Source: Lachnospiraceae bacterium (GTDB lineage: Bacteria; Bacillota; Clostridia; Lachnospirales; Lachnospiraceae). From it: a stretch of DNA of 34,802 nucleotides. Below, in pieces: positions 8,327 through 16,471 of this stretch. A model generated the notes under the pieces. It saw only the letters and a program-made list of their open reading frames with translations, did no database searches and was not told the DNA's origin. A program made the position numbers and the translations under genes. How positions within the stretch are numbered: the first letter of the stretch is position 1; every line of letters begins with the position of its first letter. The stretch spans positions 1 through 34,802 of the forward strand of contig SVEM01000022.1 of assembly GCA_015057375.1 (NCBI GenBank). The letters run 5' to 3'.

Positions 8327-11300
8327 TTAGAATAATAACACCCAGTCATTAAGCCATTTCAGGTTAGTTACGTATGCATCCGTTGTAGGATATCCTGAAA
8401 GAACCGGATAGAATACAAAGAACAACGCAACTACAAGCACCGTATAAGCTATGGCCACACCTTTAAGCTTCGGTCTGTCCTTAGTCAGCTTGTACATACT
8501 ATATCCGATCATAAGTACAACAAATGGTACGCTTGGGAAGTAGTGATATATAAATGTACATCTGCTTACGAGCATCCATGGCAGATACTGTGCCAAATAT
8601 CCGACTGCTATAAATAAAGATGTTCTGTCCTTCTTTGCTAAAGCAAGATAAAGCATGTATAAGAATGCAGGAATTCCTGCCCACCATACGAACGGATTAC
8701 CCATTGCACTTATTCCTGACTTTAATGTGCCGTCAATACTTTCAAGATAATACAAAATCGGTCTCTTAATAACAGGCCACTGATACCATGTAGATTCATA
8801 TGGATGTGTAGCATCAAGTGCTGAATGATATGAGAACATCTGTCTCTGGTTTCCAATCATCTGACCGAGAAGGTTGTTTGAAGTACCATCTGAGAACGGT
8901 ATATATGAACACAGATAAATGGTAAATGGAATAACTACAAATGCAATAACGCAAAATCCTATTGTCTTAAGTGTAAAATTACTGTAATTATCTATAATAA
9001 ATCTGTGTTCTATGCCTTCTGTCTTGCCATTTGGTCTCTTAAGTGCCGTACGGTACTCTCCGTATCTTCTTATCATAACTGCAAAGAATATAACTGCGAG
9101 TCCGAGACCTGCATATATTCCGGTCCATTTACTTGCACAACCAAGACCCATACATATACCTGATAAAAGAAGTGGTATATAAGTTTTCTTAATCGGTGTA
9201 TCATAAAAGCTCATCTTGTAATAACACAACATGAAGAAATACTGAAGCATAATAAACAGAGTTACATATACGTCAATAGTCGCAATACGTGTCTGTGTAA
9301 AATGCATAAAGTCAAATGTAAATATAAGTGTCATAAGCGTTGCAAGCCATCTTGTTCCTGTAAGCTTTCTTGCAAGAATATACATAATCGGAACCATGAA
9401 AACACCAAAGAGCGCACCCATGAATCTCCATCCAAACGGCACCATTCCAAAGATAAGAATACCAATTGCAATTATCGCTTTTCCAAGCGGCGGATGAGTA
9501 TTCTCATAACAATACATATTATTAATCATCTCAAAGGCCGTTCTTCCGTGATAAATCTCATCGAAATAAGTACTGTTCATAAACGAATATATTCCGTCAA
9601 ATGTATCCTGCTCATCAATAACCTCCGGAGCAGTTGCACTTACCGGTCTAATGTCATTGCCTTCAGCATCATAGAACTTAAATTCCATAATCTCGGCAAC
9701 ATCATCTTTTTGCACAAACTTCACATATCTCGCGTCAAATGAAGCACTTATTTTATTCCAGCAAAATACACTGACAAATTTAACAACTCCTGCACCTTCT
9801 TCACTATCCTGATAGTTAATAGGTGTCCAGTTGGTTCCATCATTCGATAACTGAACCTCAAATTTACGATTCTCATATGTTCCCGGATAACCGAAGAAAT
9901 GATTAACTGCCTTTACTTCTCCAAGGTCAACAGTAATCTCTGTACCTGCCTGGTTACTCTTCCACATAGACTGTGGAGCCTCAAAGCCTCCAAGATTATA
10001 GAATGTAATTCCGGCATAAACAACTGTAATTACACTGACAACAATAATCTCCCATTTAGCCCACTTAAGAGCTTTTTCAGATGTAATAATAGAAAACCAT
10101 GACTTCTTACCTGAAGCCTCGTCCGCATTATTAGCTGCAGCACGATTATTCTGTGCGCTATTTCTGTTATTAACATTTCTATTGTTATTTTTGTTTTTAT
10201 TATTCTTAATACTGTTAGCTCTCTTCTGAGCATTTATCTCGGCAATCTCAGCTTTAGTATATGCTCTCTTACATTTTAACTGATTGAAATATACATACAG
10301 GTAATATCCGAAAGCACCTATACTGAGTGCAGATATAAGTGTGATAACCGGATTATCAAAAATGTATGTGTTAGGGTCATAATGGAACAATACGTGATAA
10401 ACGTTAAGGAACTGTACAAATGACAGAAACGCAAATGCAAATATATACTTATAATTACGTTTTACCGCACATACTATAAGAAGAAGTGCAAGTGCCGGAT
10501 ACATATATCTCTCATGCATTCTAACCGAAAGCATAAAAACAGCTGTTATAATAAATGCTCCTGAGCAATAATACTTACTTTCGCTCTCTTTATTTTTAAG
10601 ACAGAAATATGCTGATACAACAACTGTTGCAATAATAAATATTGTTCCCCAGGTCTTGTATGGCAGGAACAAAAATATATCTGTCTGTGAAGTCCAGTTT
10701 TTGCCCAAAAGTGCCCAGAGATTATACGCATTAACAGACGCATATTCATACTGTTCAAGTGTGTTTACATACTGAGGAATAACCTTATCAAGTCCAAACG
10801 GTAGTGCAGCAAGGAACAACGCAGCAATGGCACTGAGACCGATACCAAGCTGTGTAAACATTCTCTTCCATGTAAAATTATTTAAGAATACCTGGTCTAT
10901 AATTCCATATATAAGTACCGGTGTAAATATAACAGCCTGAGGCTTAATAAGTATACCTGCCGCAAATATGAAGTATGCTGCAGGAAGCTTCTTTTCAGTT
11001 ATAAAATAAATCATAAGTACAATGAATATAGTAAGTACAGAATCAACCTGTCCCCATGTGGCAGAATTGATTATAACTGCAGGATTAAACATATATGCTG
11101 CAGCAAATAACATGGAGTATTTATGACTGGTGTATTTTGATGCAACCTTATATACCACATACCCGATAAGAAGGTCACATATCATAGCAGGCATCTTAAC
11201 AATAACTGCCGAAAATGTTGTAAGGCCTGTAACGCCACAAAGCTTTAAGAAAGCACCGACAAACCACAGGATATACATATATCCCGGCGGATAATCAGTA

Positions 11301-11494
11301 AATGCTTCAAGGCTGTAGAATTTACCCGGACCATGCTCAAACATAGCACCTGCCCACCACGAAAAACACTGCATATCTTGTGGAAATCCTATATATCCTG
11401 CTGCAAATATTATATGTGTTATAAATGCAGCTCCAAACAATAATATCAGACCAAGCAGCTTGTCCTGTTTTTCTTTAGCACTGTTTCCAGTCAT
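8327..11494 (-). CDS. Giant membrane protein: two GT-C glycosyltransferases around a discoidin-like domain
   Basis: A 1055-residue protein in three parts. Residues 1-405 are a polytopic GT-C module of the Gpi18-related type: Asp40 in the first outer loop (FPQDMQCF), DYPPGYMY at 67-74, and MHERYMYP around His327. Residues 405-470 are an Asn/Lys-rich linker. Residues about 480-625 hold a membrane segment and an F5/8 C (discoidin)-like beta-sandwich (KFEVQLSNDGTNWTPI). The last 420 residues are a GT39 O-mannosyltransferase module with the DE pair at 645-646 (YFDEIYHGR) and THPPLGKAIIAIGI. Such enzymes transfer sugars from polyprenyl phosphate to proteins or polymers at the outer face of the membrane; the acceptor is unknown. 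Ribosome site GAGGAG; 16 bases after the rhomboid-like gene. Confidence 0.88.
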   Translation of the reverse strand: MTGNSAKEKQDKLLGLILLFGAAFITHIIFAAGYIGFPQDMQCFSWWAGAMFEHGPGKFYSLEAFTDYPPGYMYILWFVGAFLKLCGVTGLTTFSAVIVKMPAMICDLLIGYVVYKVASKYTSHKYSMLFAAAYMFNPAVIINSATWGQVDSVLTIFIVLMIYFITEKKLPAAYFIFAAGILIKPQAVIFTPVLIYGIIDQVFLNNFTWKRMFTQLGIGLSAIAALFLAALPFGLDKVIPQYVNTLEQYEYASVNAYNLWALLGKNWTSQTDIFLFLPYKTWGTIFIIATVVVSAYFCLKNKESESKYYCSGAFIITAVFMLSVRMHERYMYPALALLLIVCAVKRNYKYIFAFAFLSFVQFLNVYHVLFHYDPNTYIFDNPVITLISALSIGAFGYYLYVYFNQLKCKRAYTKAEIAEINAQKRANSIKNNKNKNNNRNVNNRNSAQNNRAAANNADEASGKKSWFSIITSEKALKWAKWEIIVVSVITVVYAGITFYNLGGFEAPQSMWKSNQAGTEITVDLGEVKAVNHFFGYPGTYENRKFEVQLSNDGTNWTPINYQDSEEGAGVVKFVSVFCWNKISASFDARYVKFVQKDDVAEIMEFKFYDAEGNDIRPVSATAPEVIDEQDTFDGIYSFMNSTYFDEIYHGRTAFEMINNMYCYENTHPPLGKAIIAIGILIFGMVPFGWRFMGALFGVFMVPIMYILARKLTGTRWLATLMTLIFTFDFMHFTQTRIATIDVYVTLFIMLQYFFMLCYYKMSFYDTPIKKTYIPLLLSGICMGLGCASKWTGIYAGLGLAVIFFAVMIRRYGEYRTALKRPNGKTEGIEHRFIIDNYSNFTLKTIGFCVIAFVVIPFTIYLCSYIPFSDGTSNNLLGQMIGNQRQMFSYHSALDATHPYESTWYQWPVIKRPILYYLESIDGTLKSGISAMGNPFVWWAGIPAFLYMLYLALAKKDRTSLFIAVGYLAQYLPWMLVSRCTFIYHYFPSVPFVVLMIGYSMYKLTKDRPKLKGVAIAYTVLVVALFFVFYPVLSGYPTTDAYVTNLKWLNDWVLLF

Positions 11495-11510
11495 AATAAT
11501 AATCTCCTCT

Positions 11511-12359
11511 CTACTTTACATGCTCATGTGTAAATATATGATCAGCACAATACTCATAATTACCGTTACATTTTGTACAATATCTGAACTCAAGATCAGG
11601 ATCATCCCTCTCTGTACGTCCGCAGATTGCACATCTGTGCCTGTACAGCGGCATAACCTTCGGCGTAACTTCTTTCTTAAACTGTGCTTTTCTCTTCATA
11701 CTCTTGTATGCCCCACGTTTGAATCCTGCAAAAAAGAAAAGAATGAAGTTTGCCATTGATATAATTACGGCAAATGCCATTGCATAAGCCTGAAGCGTTC
11801 CAATTGCGAGATACTGAATAACTTCAACAGTAAGCAGTACTGCATCAAGAATACCAATCCATTTTGCTTTAACAGGAAGCAAGAAATACAGGTAAAACTC
11901 CTGATCCGGATACATACATGCAAATGCCAAAATAAGTGACATGTTGATATATTCGAATCCTACACTCCAAAATGGATATCCGGTAAAAATATACATAATC
12001 AATCCGGCTATTATGCCGAGAAGCAATCCCGACAGATAATATATATTAAATCTGAACGATCCCCACATGCGTTCTAGACTGTTACCTATTACATAATACA
12101 GATATACCATTATTGCGAACATCAATATGTCAAAAAAATCAAGCTCTGTCAGTTCCGGACAAAAAACAAATGTTACAAGTCTCCATATCTGCCCGCTAAA
12201 AACCGCAGAAAAATCAAGTGCAAAATACTTGTAGTATATAAACGGATTTACTATACCGATAAATGCACTGATTATCTCTATAATTACAATATATTTCATA
12301 AGTCCGGGAATTGCGAATTTCCCGAATTTTCGTTCTAACTTATCAATAAGCTTATACAT
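11511..12359 (-). CDS. Rhomboid-like membrane protein with C-terminal zinc-binding tail, probable pseudoprotease
   Basis: A 282-residue protein with about six membrane segments and a cytosolic tail. The rhomboid-like marks are the first-loop motif GQIWRLVTFVF near residue 56 and LERMWGSFRFNIYYLSG near 95-115. The catalytic Ser of GxSG is absent (the region reads WSVGFEYINMS) and no His stands in the last membrane helix, so it is probably inactive as a protease, like derlins and iRhoms. The tail has Cys243, Cys246, Cys261, Cys264, Cys271, His274 and His278, enough for one or two zinc sites. The start has AGGAG seven bases upstream. It lies 23 bases after the corA-like gene. I am sure of the topology and tail, less so of the family. 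Confidence 0.72.
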   Translation of the reverse strand: MYKLIDKLERKFGKFAIPGLMKYIVIIEIISAFIGIVNPFIYYKYFALDFSAVFSGQIWRLVTFVFCPELTELDFFDILMFAIMVYLYYVIGNSLERMWGSFRFNIYYLSGLLLGIIAGLIMYIFTGYPFWSVGFEYINMSLILAFACMYPDQEFYLYFLLPVKAKWIGILDAVLLTVEVIQYLAIGTLQAYAMAFAVIISMANFILFFFAGFKRGAYKSMKRKAQFKKEVTPKVMPLYRHRCAICGRTERDDPDLEFRYCTKCNGNYEYCADHIFTHEHVK

Positions 12360-12382
12360 AAAAGTCTCCTGACATTAAAAAT

Positions 12383-13321
12383 TTAGAACATTTTCTTCTT
12401 TGCCATAACAAGCGCTGCCGCACCCGTAATCAGACAGGTACATATAAGTACCACAACAAATCCGAACGGCGAATCACCCAGTGGAATATTCACAAAATTC
12501 ATACCAAAGAAACTGGCTATCATCGTAGGAATTGAAAGCACGATAGTAATTGTTGCCAAAAGTTTCATTACAATATTAAGGTTATTGGATATAACCGATG
12601 CAAATGCATCCATCGTTCCGCTAAGTATTCCACTATATATATTTGCCATCTCGATAGCCTGCTTATTCTCTATAATTACGTCTTCAAGCAGTTCTTCATC
12701 ATCAGGGTATTTCTTTATCTGCTCTGTACGGAGCATCTTCTCAAGTACGACTTCATTAGACCTTAAGGAAGTCGTGAAATAAACCAGACTCTTCTCAAGC
12801 CCCAAAAGTTCAATAAGTTCCTCGTTTTTCTGTGAAATATGAAGCTTCTCTTCTATCTGCTCACTTTTTCTGTCAATGTTACGAAGATACTGCAGATATA
12901 AAGTTGCATTCTTATACAATATCTGAAGAATAAGTCTTGTTTTCTTATATGTGTAGAAAGAACGAACTCTTCCTTTCATAAACGGAGTAAGAACATTCGT
13001 CTCCTCAAGACATACCGTGATAATAACTTTGTCTGTAAGAACAATACCTAAAGGAATAGTAACATACTTATCCTTTTCATTCTTATCTTCAAGCATAGGA
13101 ATATCCACGAGAATAAGAGTATAATTATCCTCTGTCATAAGTCGCGACCGTTCTTCCTCATCAAGAGGTGCACGCAGGTCATCTATATCAACTCCGCACT
13201 GTTCAGAAACCATATGAAGTTCAGTGGCATCCGGTCTCGTAAGAGCTATCCAGCAGCCGTCTGTTATCTCATTTTCTGTACTAAGAACACCGTCTTCTAA
13301 GGTTTTAAATATCTGTATCAC
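12383..13321 (-). CDS. corA: CorA-family divalent metal ion transporter
   Basis: A 312-residue member of the CorA family, which forms pentameric channels for magnesium or cobalt. The N-terminal cytosolic domain (1-245) ends in a long acidic helix, and two C-terminal membrane segments follow; the signature GMN is at 273-275 after the first. The following loop is VNIPLGDSPFG rather than the MPEL seen in classic CorA, as in several Firmicutes subgroups, so ion choice is uncertain. The start is a GTG with GGGAGG upstream. It is the first gene of a seven-gene operon and sits 40 bases behind a perfect sigma-A promoter. I see no M-box magnesium riboswitch in the short leader. Confidence 0.9.
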   Translation of the reverse strand: MIQIFKTLEDGVLSTENEITDGCWIALTRPDATELHMVSEQCGVDIDDLRAPLDEEERSRLMTEDNYTLILVDIPMLEDKNEKDKYVTIPLGIVLTDKVIITVCLEETNVLTPFMKGRVRSFYTYKKTRLILQILYKNATLYLQYLRNIDRKSEQIEEKLHISQKNEELIELLGLEKSLVYFTTSLRSNEVVLEKMLRTEQIKKYPDDEELLEDVIIENKQAIEMANIYSGILSGTMDAFASVISNNLNIVMKLLATITIVLSIPTMIASFFGMNFVNIPLGDSPFGFVVVLICTCLITGAAALVMAKKKMF

Positions 13322-13363
13322 GTTATATTCCTCCCTTCAGAAGTGTATTAATTCCCTCATATC

Positions 13364-13392
13364 ATTATAGAAAGAAGGCAGTAGATTGTCAA
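13364..13392 (-). promoter_or_regulatory. Perfect-consensus promoter of the seven-gene operon
   Basis: Minus-strand TTGACA (13387-13392), 17 bases, TATAAT (13364-13369): an exact match to the sigma-A consensus. Transcription should begin near 13357, about 36 bases before the corA-like GTG. It should be strong unless repressed. Confidence 0.92.
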
Positions 13393-13424
13393 GGAATCTT
13401 ATTGTTTCAATTCAATACAAATAC

Positions 13425-13470
13425 AATAAAAATACCACCTTGAGTCCCAAAAAATTCTCAAGGTGGTATT
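13425..13470 (-). terminator. Terminator of the EF-G-like gene
   Basis: A perfect 14-base stem (13431-13444 with 13457-13470) around a 12-base loop, followed on the minus strand by TTTATTG. It stands between the EF-G-like gene and the strong promoter of the corA operon. Confidence 0.9.
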
Positions 13471-13489
13471 AATCATTTACAAATAAATT

Positions 13490-15565
13490 TTATTCCTCAG
13501 TCTTACTCTGCTCAATAACTTTTGCCTGAACATCAGATGGTGCCGGATCGTAACGACTGAATTCATATGAATATTCTCCGATTCCTCCTGTCATTGAACG
13601 AAGGTTTGTAGAATATCCGTGAAGCTCTGCCATAGGAATGTCAGCAATTATCTTCTGCTTTCCGCCCGTTATAGGATCCATTCCGAGCACTCGTCCTCTT
13701 CTCTTATTGAGGTCTCCCATTACATCTCCCGTAAATGCGTCAGGAATTATAACTTCAAGCGATACAATAGGCTCAAGAAGAATAGGTGATGCTTCCAAAA
13801 TACCCTGCTTAAACGCCTGGATTGTTGCCATCTTGAATGCCATTTCGGATGAGTCAACCGGATGATATGAACCATCTACAAGTGTTGCTTTGATTCCAAC
13901 TACAGGATATCCTGCCAAAGGTCCCTTAAGAACACTTTCTGCAAGTCCTTTTTCTACAGCCGGGAAGTAGTTCTTCGGTACTGCTCCACCAAATATCTTT
14001 TCTTCAAATACAAATGGTGTCTCCAAATCACCAAGAGGCTCAAATTCGATATGAACATCTCCGTACTGGCCGTGTCCGCCGGACTGTTTCTTATGTTTAC
14101 CCTGTACCTTAACTTTCCTATTAATTGTTTCACGATAAGGAACTTTAGCTTTACCTGTCTCAAGCTCAACCTTATATCTTGAGAACAATTTCGCTACGGC
14201 AATTTCAAGCTGCTGATCACCGATACCATATAAAAGTGTCTGACGGTTTTCCTTGTCATTGACAACCTTAAGTGTACGGTCTTCTTCAAGAAGCTTTGCA
14301 AGTGCTTGTGAAACCTTATCATCGTCACCCTTATTCTTTGTCTTATATCTTATATATGTATAAGGCTTAGAAAGCTTAAGCTCATCAAATTTTACAGGGA
14401 ACTCTTTTGTAGCAAGCGTATCTCCCGTAATTGTATCAGAAAGCTTTGCTATCGCACCTATATCTCCTGCATATAATTCTTTAACTTCAATCTGATTCTT
14501 TCCGCGCAGTACATACAACTTTGAAAGTTTTTCCTGTGTCTGTGTTCTTGTGTTCATAACTGTCATATCTGATTTAAGAACACCGGAACATACCTTAACA
14601 AGTGAGAACTTTCCGATAAACGGATCCACAATTGTCTTAAATACTCTTGCACTAAACTGCTTGTTAGCATCGTAGTCTGCGTTAAATGTCGAGTTATCGT
14701 TAGTATTAATACCGGTAATTACACCTCTGTTAGGTGCAGGGAAATACTTGTTAATCGCGTCCATAAGCATTGTTGAACCACGAGCATCAAGTCCTGATCC
14801 CATAAGTACAGGTACAATATTTCCGTCTACAACACTGCTTCTGAGTGCTGTTGACATCTCAATCTTAGTAAATTCTTCTCCATTGAAAAACTTCTCCATC
14901 AAATCTTCGCTTGTCTCTGCAACAGCCTCATTAAGGGAATCTCTGTACTTCTCAAGATATGGTAATGAATAATCAGGAATCTCACACTCATCATATGTAC
15001 TTGCTGAAGTAAATCTTCTTCCCTTCATCTTAACTACATTTACATATCCGACAAACTTTTCATCCTCTCGAATAGGGAACTGGAACGGTGCAATCTTTCT
15101 GCCATATAACTTTTCAAGTTTATTAACAACATCTCTGTAACTCGCCTTATCATCATCCATATCAGTTACGAAAAACATTCTAGGAAGCTTAAATTTTTCA
15201 CATAAATCCCATGCTTTCATAACTCCGACTTCAATACCTGACTTTGCAGAAACAACTATGACTGCTGCGTCAGCCGCATGAAGTGCTTCTTCAACTTCAC
15301 CAACAAAATCAAAATATCCCGGTGTATCAAGTACATTTATCTTTGTTCCTTCCCATATAACAGGAACAACAGATGTACTTAATGAAAATTGTCTTTTTAT
15401 TTCTTCTTTGTCATAATCACTTAACGTATTTCCTTCTTCAACTTTTCCCTGTCTCGGAATAGCTCCTGTTGTAAATGCCATGGCTTCAACTAATGTAGTT
15501 TTGCCACAGTCACCATGCCCTAACAGGGCAACATTCCTAATCTTCTCAAACTTAAATGTTTCCAT
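13490..15565 (-). CDS. EF-G paralogue with altered GTPase motifs
   Basis: A 691-residue translational GTPase with the full EF-G domain order, of the subfamily that coexists with ordinary FusA in Clostridia. G1 is intact (GHGDCGKT, 16-23). G3 reads DTPGY (80-84), with Tyr where EF-G and EF-Tu carry the catalytic His, and G4 reads TDMD (134-137) instead of NKxD. Domain IV keeps GKHKKQSGGHGQYGDV and the last domain GRVLGMDP. The cellular task of this subfamily is not established; it may work on ribosomes in stress or recycling rather than routine elongation. Start set by GGGAGG. It is monocistronic between its terminator and a weak promoter at 15647-15675. Confidence 0.9.
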   Translation of the reverse strand: METFKFEKIRNVALLGHGDCGKTTLVEAMAFTTGAIPRQGKVEEGNTLSDYDKEEIKRQFSLSTSVVPVIWEGTKINVLDTPGYFDFVGEVEEALHAADAAVIVVSAKSGIEVGVMKAWDLCEKFKLPRMFFVTDMDDDKASYRDVVNKLEKLYGRKIAPFQFPIREDEKFVGYVNVVKMKGRRFTSASTYDECEIPDYSLPYLEKYRDSLNEAVAETSEDLMEKFFNGEEFTKIEMSTALRSSVVDGNIVPVLMGSGLDARGSTMLMDAINKYFPAPNRGVITGINTNDNSTFNADYDANKQFSARVFKTIVDPFIGKFSLVKVCSGVLKSDMTVMNTRTQTQEKLSKLYVLRGKNQIEVKELYAGDIGAIAKLSDTITGDTLATKEFPVKFDELKLSKPYTYIRYKTKNKGDDDKVSQALAKLLEEDRTLKVVNDKENRQTLLYGIGDQQLEIAVAKLFSRYKVELETGKAKVPYRETINRKVKVQGKHKKQSGGHGQYGDVHIEFEPLGDLETPFVFEEKIFGGAVPKNYFPAVEKGLAESVLKGPLAGYPVVGIKATLVDGSYHPVDSSEMAFKMATIQAFKQGILEASPILLEPIVSLEVIIPDAFTGDVMGDLNKRRGRVLGMDPITGGKQKIIADIPMAELHGYSTNLRSMTGGIGEYSYEFSRYDPAPSDVQAKVIEQSKTEE

Positions 15566-15646
15566 AAGTAAAACCTCCCAAATACATTATAATAGATTTT
15601 GTTAACGTAATTACCCCATAAATACTCTTAACATTATCTTTATACA

Positions 15647-15675
15647 ATTTTAACACAAGGTTTTTGTATAGTCTA
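15647..15675 (-). promoter_or_regulatory. Possible promoter of the EF-G-like gene
   Basis: Minus-strand TAGACT (15670-15675) and TAAAAT (15647-15652), 17 bases apart; four and five of six consensus bases. A TATAAT closer to the gene (near 15590) has no -35 and would start transcription at the ribosome site, so it is less likely. Confidence 0.35.
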
Positions 15676-15710
15676 GCATTGTTAAAAAAATATCATATAT
15701 ATTTTATTTT

Positions 15711-15746
15711 AAAACAAATACGGCATAGTCCAAACGGACTACACCG
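15711..15746 (-). terminator. Terminator of the LysM gene
   Basis: Imperfect 11-base stem (15721-15731 with 15736-15746, two internal mismatches) around AAAC, followed on the minus strand by TATTTGTTTT. It lies 18 bases after the LysM gene. Confidence 0.65.
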
Positions 15747-15763
15747 CATTTTTCATATACCTA

Positions 15764-16381
15764 CTATCTGTCTGCCTCAACAAAAACCGTTATTCCAGGT
15801 TTTAAGAAAATATCTGAGAGTCTGTTATTTTCAAGAAAATCTTCTGCATCCTCTCCAAATTTATCAAGAATATCTTTCATTGACTCGCCCTCTTTTACTA
15901 CATAGGCAATTCTTCTGTCATTATCGTCATCATCGACATTCTCTTTTCTCATTCTGTTCTGTTGCATATCCGTGTCATCCATCCACATTCTTTCCGGAGA
16001 ATTCATTTGAGATTCCTCAGGATATCTGTTTAACGGCACTTCAGGATATCTTTCATGAAGACTATCCTGAGACGGTCTCATTTGTGGTATCTCTTGCGGT
16101 TCCTCCACAGGAGGCATCGCTTGTGGTCTATCCATCGGTGGTATGTCCATTGGTGGTATGTCCACAGGTGGTCTATCCATTGGAGGTATCGCCGGTCTTG
16201 GCGGACGCCCCTGAGGTCCGGTTGGTATGCATATTCTTGATCCTATCATCAGATTATATATGTCCACATAAGGATTTGCTCTTAAAATAGCAACCAGAGG
16301 CACATCGTACTGGCGGCTTAAGGAATAGAGCGTATCCCCTTTTCTTACTGTATGAATCACTCCGTTACAATATCTGTTCAT
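15764..16381 (-). CDS. LysM-domain protein with a proline-rich repeat linker
   Basis: A 205-residue protein that should bind peptidoglycan or related glycans. Residues 8-53 are a clear LysM domain (HTVRKGDTLYSLSRQYDV, ending IGSRICIP). Residues 55-155 are a Pro/Met/Glu/Arg-rich linker, including five-residue repeats IPPMD/RPPVD. Residues 158-203 form a second, diverged LysM (YVVKEGESMKDILDKFGED). No signal peptide is visible, as in LysM proteins that act inside the mother cell on the forming spore (SafA-like), so a spore-coat role is possible but is only an inference. The ribosome site is modest (TAGGT). It is divergent from the PIG-V-like gene. Confidence 0.86.
   Translation of the reverse strand: MNRYCNGVIHTVRKGDTLYSLSRQYDVPLVAILRANPYVDIYNLMIGSRICIPTGPQGRPPRPAIPPMDRPPVDIPPMDIPPMDRPQAMPPVEEPQEIPQMRPSQDSLHERYPEVPLNRYPEESQMNSPERMWMDDTDMQQNRMRKENVDDDDNDRRIAYVVKEGESMKDILDKFGEDAEDFLENNRLSDIFLKPGITVFVEADR
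16131..16190. repeat. 15-base tandem repeat, four units, in the LysM gene
   Basis: Four head-to-tail 15-base units starting at 16131, 16146, 16161 and 16176, each like TCCATTGGTGGTATG, encode the five-residue repeats of the linker. Partly decayed copies continue on both sides. Copy number may vary between strains. Confidence 0.85.
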
Positions 16382-16432
16382 TACTCATACCTACTTTTTT
16401 TATTACATCTTATGTCACTATCCGATAAAGTG

Positions 16433-16441
16433 TGCTATACT
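16433..16441 (+). promoter_or_regulatory. Extended -10 promoter of the PIG-V-like gene
   Basis: TGC then TATACT (16436-16441) forms an extended -10 element, which can work without a good -35; none is seen. It lies 30 bases upstream of the start codon, in the 90-base gap between divergent genes. Confidence 0.5.
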
Positions 16442-16471
16442 GTAAAAAAATATATTTATCCGGAGGAAATT

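Noticed and set aside
13322-13363. Magnesium-sensing riboswitch upstream of the corA-like gene
   Set aside because: The leader is only about 36 bases, far too short for an M-box, and shows no stem.
15664-16290. Plus-strand 208-codon frame opposite the LysM gene
   Set aside because: It crosses the LysM terminator and mirrors the proline repeats; no ribosome site.
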